A DNA stretch of 64,000 nucleotides from Cristatella mucedo (Eukaryota; Bryozoa; Phylactolaemata; Cristatellidae), in contig WPIO01000094.1 in assembly GCA_009760855.2 (NCBI GenBank), positions 248,001 to 312,000 on the forward strand, written 5' to 3'. Below are positions 61,006 through 64,000 of this stretch, in pieces. The notes below the pieces were generated by a model that saw only the letters and a program-made list of their open reading frames with translations, made no database searches and was not told where the DNA came from. The position numbers and the translations under genes were made by a program. Numbering within the stretch: position 1 is the stretch's first letter; each line of letters begins with the position of its first letter.

Positions 61006-62020
61006 GGCCATGCTAAAACTTTGGAGTGACTAGCTCCAAAACTATACTGGAACAGGCTAGCTTGGTTTGAAGTTTCAATTTATGAGTTCCGATGGTCTGC
61101 AAACACTCACTCCAGTTTCTTTAAAAGGCACATAGAATGGATATTTTGCGGCAGTAGTTTTTGTTTTCTTGAGCTATTTTTGCTTTCGTAAGTGGTTAGT
61201 AGCGACGTGACTACGGCCTCTTTGAAAAGTGCACGGACACAACTTGAGGATAATGTTAAAACAATGATTGTACTCATGGCCGAAGTTGGTTTTGGCAACT
61301 TAGAAGCAGAACCGTGGGTAAAAGATCCGGAAGACTAGTTTTATTGTTGATTGACGTATGAACTTCAGAATGAGGTCGCTCGTGGCGTCCTTGGACGTAG
61401 AAATTGATGAGATCGACTTAATTTTGGGACATGAATCTAATGGGGGATACTGCCACCCTATTGATAGACTCCTTGAACTTTTCTATCTCGCTGAAAAACT
61501 TTCTCGTGAAGCGATGAGCAAGATTATCACGAGGATCACGAGGTAAGGTGGTAGCCCGGTAGTGATTAAGGAGAGGGTAAATCTTAGTTAGATACCAGCA
61601 CTTTTGGATAGTGTATCTGTTATTCAAATTTAGTTTCGCAGATACTAGACTTTGTCTTTGCCAGGACCGATAGGTACGATGAACAGTAGTCATCGTATGT
61701 ATGTCGATAGGAATAATACAGTCCTGAACTTTTGCATGTTATTTCAAGCTATACTTTAGTAAGCCTTGCTAATTTATTGTCTGTGGTAAATTATAGGAAG
61801 TCCGGGTCAAGGTCAACGATGAGCATTGGCACATGAGTAGACTTGTCGAGTCCATCAGGTAGTGTCGCTCAGCAGCATTCTATTAATGATGAAAGGTCGG
61901 AAGAGGGAAATGAGCAACAGGGGCAAAGAAAAGATTCTGTTGCGAACAGGGTTGATGTCAAGGGACTTAAGGCTTGAGGTGTTTCAATTCACAGATTTAG
62001 GTAATGGCTGTGACGTTTTT
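61006..62020 (-). mobile_element. LINE fragment, EN end and linker to RT start
   Basis: From high to low coordinates: a stretch like the EN end of the 23.8 kb copy (TTGATGTCAAGGGACTTAAG), then LPRDPRDNLAHRFTRKFFSE with IEKFKESI (linker), then ALFKEAVVTSLL and an ADHRNS-IET-like block (RT start). Stops are frequent. Confidence 0.72.
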
Positions 62021-62986
62021 ATTTTATCAAAGACCCCCTAAAAAAATAACATCGGTAGTACTAACATAACAGACTTCTAAGTTTATATAATGGTTGACTG
62101 CGACATTAGCTATTCCAGTTTTCGAAATGAATTTCACCCGAGACTTGGAAGCACGACCTAATTCGTTGCTTTTCAATTAGTATGTTCTTCTAAATTTAAA
62201 AATGCAAAGTTTTAAATACTCGGTAAAGAATTAGAGCCATTGAACTTAGCAGGTTCTCTGTGTAGCTTAGGGACACAGATATCATATGGAATAGCAGCTA
62301 TTCAAGTGCAAAACCTGAGTTCCAAGCCATTTTATGAGTAATTCGGTACTTCTCTCAATTATACTACATATGCCTCCCCTCATGCATTTAATTATGAATT
62401 CAAGTTTTTTTAATATTAAATAGTTTATTATTATGTATGCTAAATAACTTATTCTGCTCATAGTTTCTCATATTCATATTTACTCATTTTAGTGTATTGT
62501 TACTTATTTTTTATTACTGTCTACCCTTTTACGTATTGATTTGTCATTTATTTGTTAAATTTTCTAAATATTCACTGATAAATAGTATTTATTTTTTAAT
62601 GTACGTGACGTATTTCTTTATTTACTTATTTTTTTCATTTCAGAATTTCCTTATTTTTTAAATGCCCATAGTTAGATTCAGTTATTAGCTTCTACAGACT
62701 GAGCTGGCCTGAGGAGAGAAAGCTGTAATTTACGATTTATACTAACAACCAAACACTAGCTTGGTTAGTTGTTGAAGCATTTTGGCGGATCCTTGTATTT
62801 GTATTTTGTGAATATTAATATAGAAAACGGCATTTGCTTAGTAATCTTGTTTCATGTTTCGTGATACGACCCTGACTGATCTAGGCGGCTAAGCAAAACC
62901 GTTTACAGCAGGCGCTTTTAAAAGGTTCAAATAGCACATGGTAATCTAACCGTAGCAGGGGCGTCGATTGAAGTTAGTCTCCTTAC
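62021..62986. other. AT-rich stretch
   Basis: 62.4-62.65 kb is extremely T-rich on the plus strand, with repeated TTTATT and TTACTTATTT words. No gene was seen. Confidence 0.45.
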
Positions 62987-63017
62987 CGTTAGACGTCACC
63001 GCTTGGGCAAGAGTAGC
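62987..63017 (-). CDS. Speculative 31-bp microexon
   Basis: The acceptor ACTTGCAG and the donor GTAAGGAGA bound 31 bp reading ATLAQAVTSN, ending in phase 1 as the 59.9 kb exon would require. With such a short length it may be chance. Confidence 0.25.
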
Positions 63018-63734
63018 CTGCAAGTTATAAAGCATCGTTTGATCGTTTCAAATGACTAAATTCGGCGGAAATATAATCATTCTTATACGGCAAAGTAAAA
63101 CAGCGAATAACGTGGTGCGGCACATGAAACGTAGGACAAATAAAAAGTTCGTGAAATCATCAGACTACAATGTGCAGCGAATATTGCGACCGAATTGCAT
63201 TTACTTTCAGTAGTCTCTTTCATGTTGTGTTTTTCATTTGGAAGAATATGTTTAACCTATATTTACTTTTAACTAGTCCGTTTAATATGTGGAGTTACGT
63301 AGGTTACAATGCAATACGTTTACACCTTAGCCGTGCCTCAGTTGCCCCTTCTAGTGCATGCAGCGACAGACTGCTTTTTGGAACATAACCCCTACTTTCC
63401 CAAACCTAGTACATTAGAAGCCTTGTTGCTGTGCTGAATCACTGGCAGAGAATGGCAAATCTTGGGGAACTACGTAGAAAAGCCGGCAATCTTCAGATAG
63501 TCTCTATTTGAAAAGGAAAACAAAAGCAGGACCTGGAGTATGCATTCATACCTCCGGTCCAGACTTAGTGCCTAAAAGTATCGAAAGCGATTAGGATTAA
63601 ATAAGAAACGCGCGAGATAATGTATCAATACAATGCGACGGTTGCATGGAACGAGCTTTGTGTTGTGAATCTGTTTTGTCTCTTAACTTTAGCGAACCCA
63701 CTAAACCCAAAAGAGAGGTTTGCTGGGGCCAACG
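63018..63734. other. Unassigned stretch
   Basis: Nothing recognisable was seen. Confidence 0.4.
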
Positions 63735-64000
63735 CATAACTGGGCCGAACATCAGCGTCTTTATCGTCGACTTCAATGAATAACTACAATACGGCACTAG
63801 CCGACATAGTCGATGAGTCTGCACCACTGGCTAAGCACACTGCTCGTCCTTTCCCAGTCGGCCTGTGGTTTACGCCGGAGTGTAACTTAGCTAGGTCAGC
63901 TAAGCTCAAGATTGAAAAGGCTTACAAGAGAAATAGGCTGACTGTCTGTCGACGGGCATACATGGACTATCGCTGTCAATCGTACCAATCGATCCCGACG
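63735..64000 (+). mobile_element. LINE EN-RT linker, open to the window edge
   Basis: An open frame from about 63.74 kb to the last base reads LADIVDESAPLAKHTARP, then WFTPECNLARSAKLKIEKAYK and RNRLTVCRRAYMDY. This is the APWYT..LR.AKR.RR.LER.WR...L...R.AY basic linker between endonuclease and RT in CR1/L2-like LINEs. It has no internal stop, unlike most copies here, and the RT is expected just outside the window. Confidence 0.8.

Overview
This window reads as nuclear DNA from an invertebrate metazoan. It is AT-rich, contains no long uninterrupted genes, and has spliced minus-strand coding blocks with GT-AG borders and kilobase-sized introns. It is crowded with decayed retrotransposons, tRNA-derived SINEs, a hAT DNA transposon and simple repeats. 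I cannot name the species. No prokaryotic genes, CRISPR arrays, rRNA or functional tRNA genes were seen.

The host content I can support is one minus-strand gene of at least 49 kb, with exons from about 59.96 kb down to 10.58 kb. Ten consecutive exons from 45.1 kb to 10.6 kb join in compatible reading phase. They encode a REJ (receptor for egg jelly) module of the polycystin-1 type followed by helical GAIN-like sequence. Upstream lie three phase-1 Thr/Ser-rich exons, two of them exactly 162 bp, inside a tandem exon-plus-intron duplication. Three tentative N-terminal exons follow at 57-60 kb. The GPS, PLAT and membrane part expected after the last exon was not found, so the gene probably continues leftwards beyond 10.5 kb or out of the window.

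The introns and flanks are a transposon graveyard. LINE family A (CR1/L2-like, endonuclease plus reverse transcriptase) ends in a conserved hairpin-like tail and an ATT repeat, with about fifteen recognisable 3' ends, nearly all on the plus strand, antisense to the host gene. LINE family B of the same clade occurs as minus-strand pieces at 0.4, 36, 54 and 60 kb. There are two SINE families: SINE1 has pol III A and B box-like motifs, and SINE2 has a B-box-like motif and a LINE-like 3' tail. One structurally complete hAT element (13348-16564) has perfect 15-bp terminal inverted repeats, an 8-bp target-site duplication and a BED-finger transposase broken by one frameshift. It sits inside an older family A LINE whose pre-insertion sequence can still be read. 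An 875-bp foldback/MITE-like element lies at 32.6-33.5 kb. Microsatellites (AT, CA, CT, GA) and several minisatellites complete the picture.

No new multi-gene system was identified. The features most worth a second look are the REJ gene with its exon triplication, the nested hAT, the LINE inversions and palindrome, and the SINE/LINE tail sharing.
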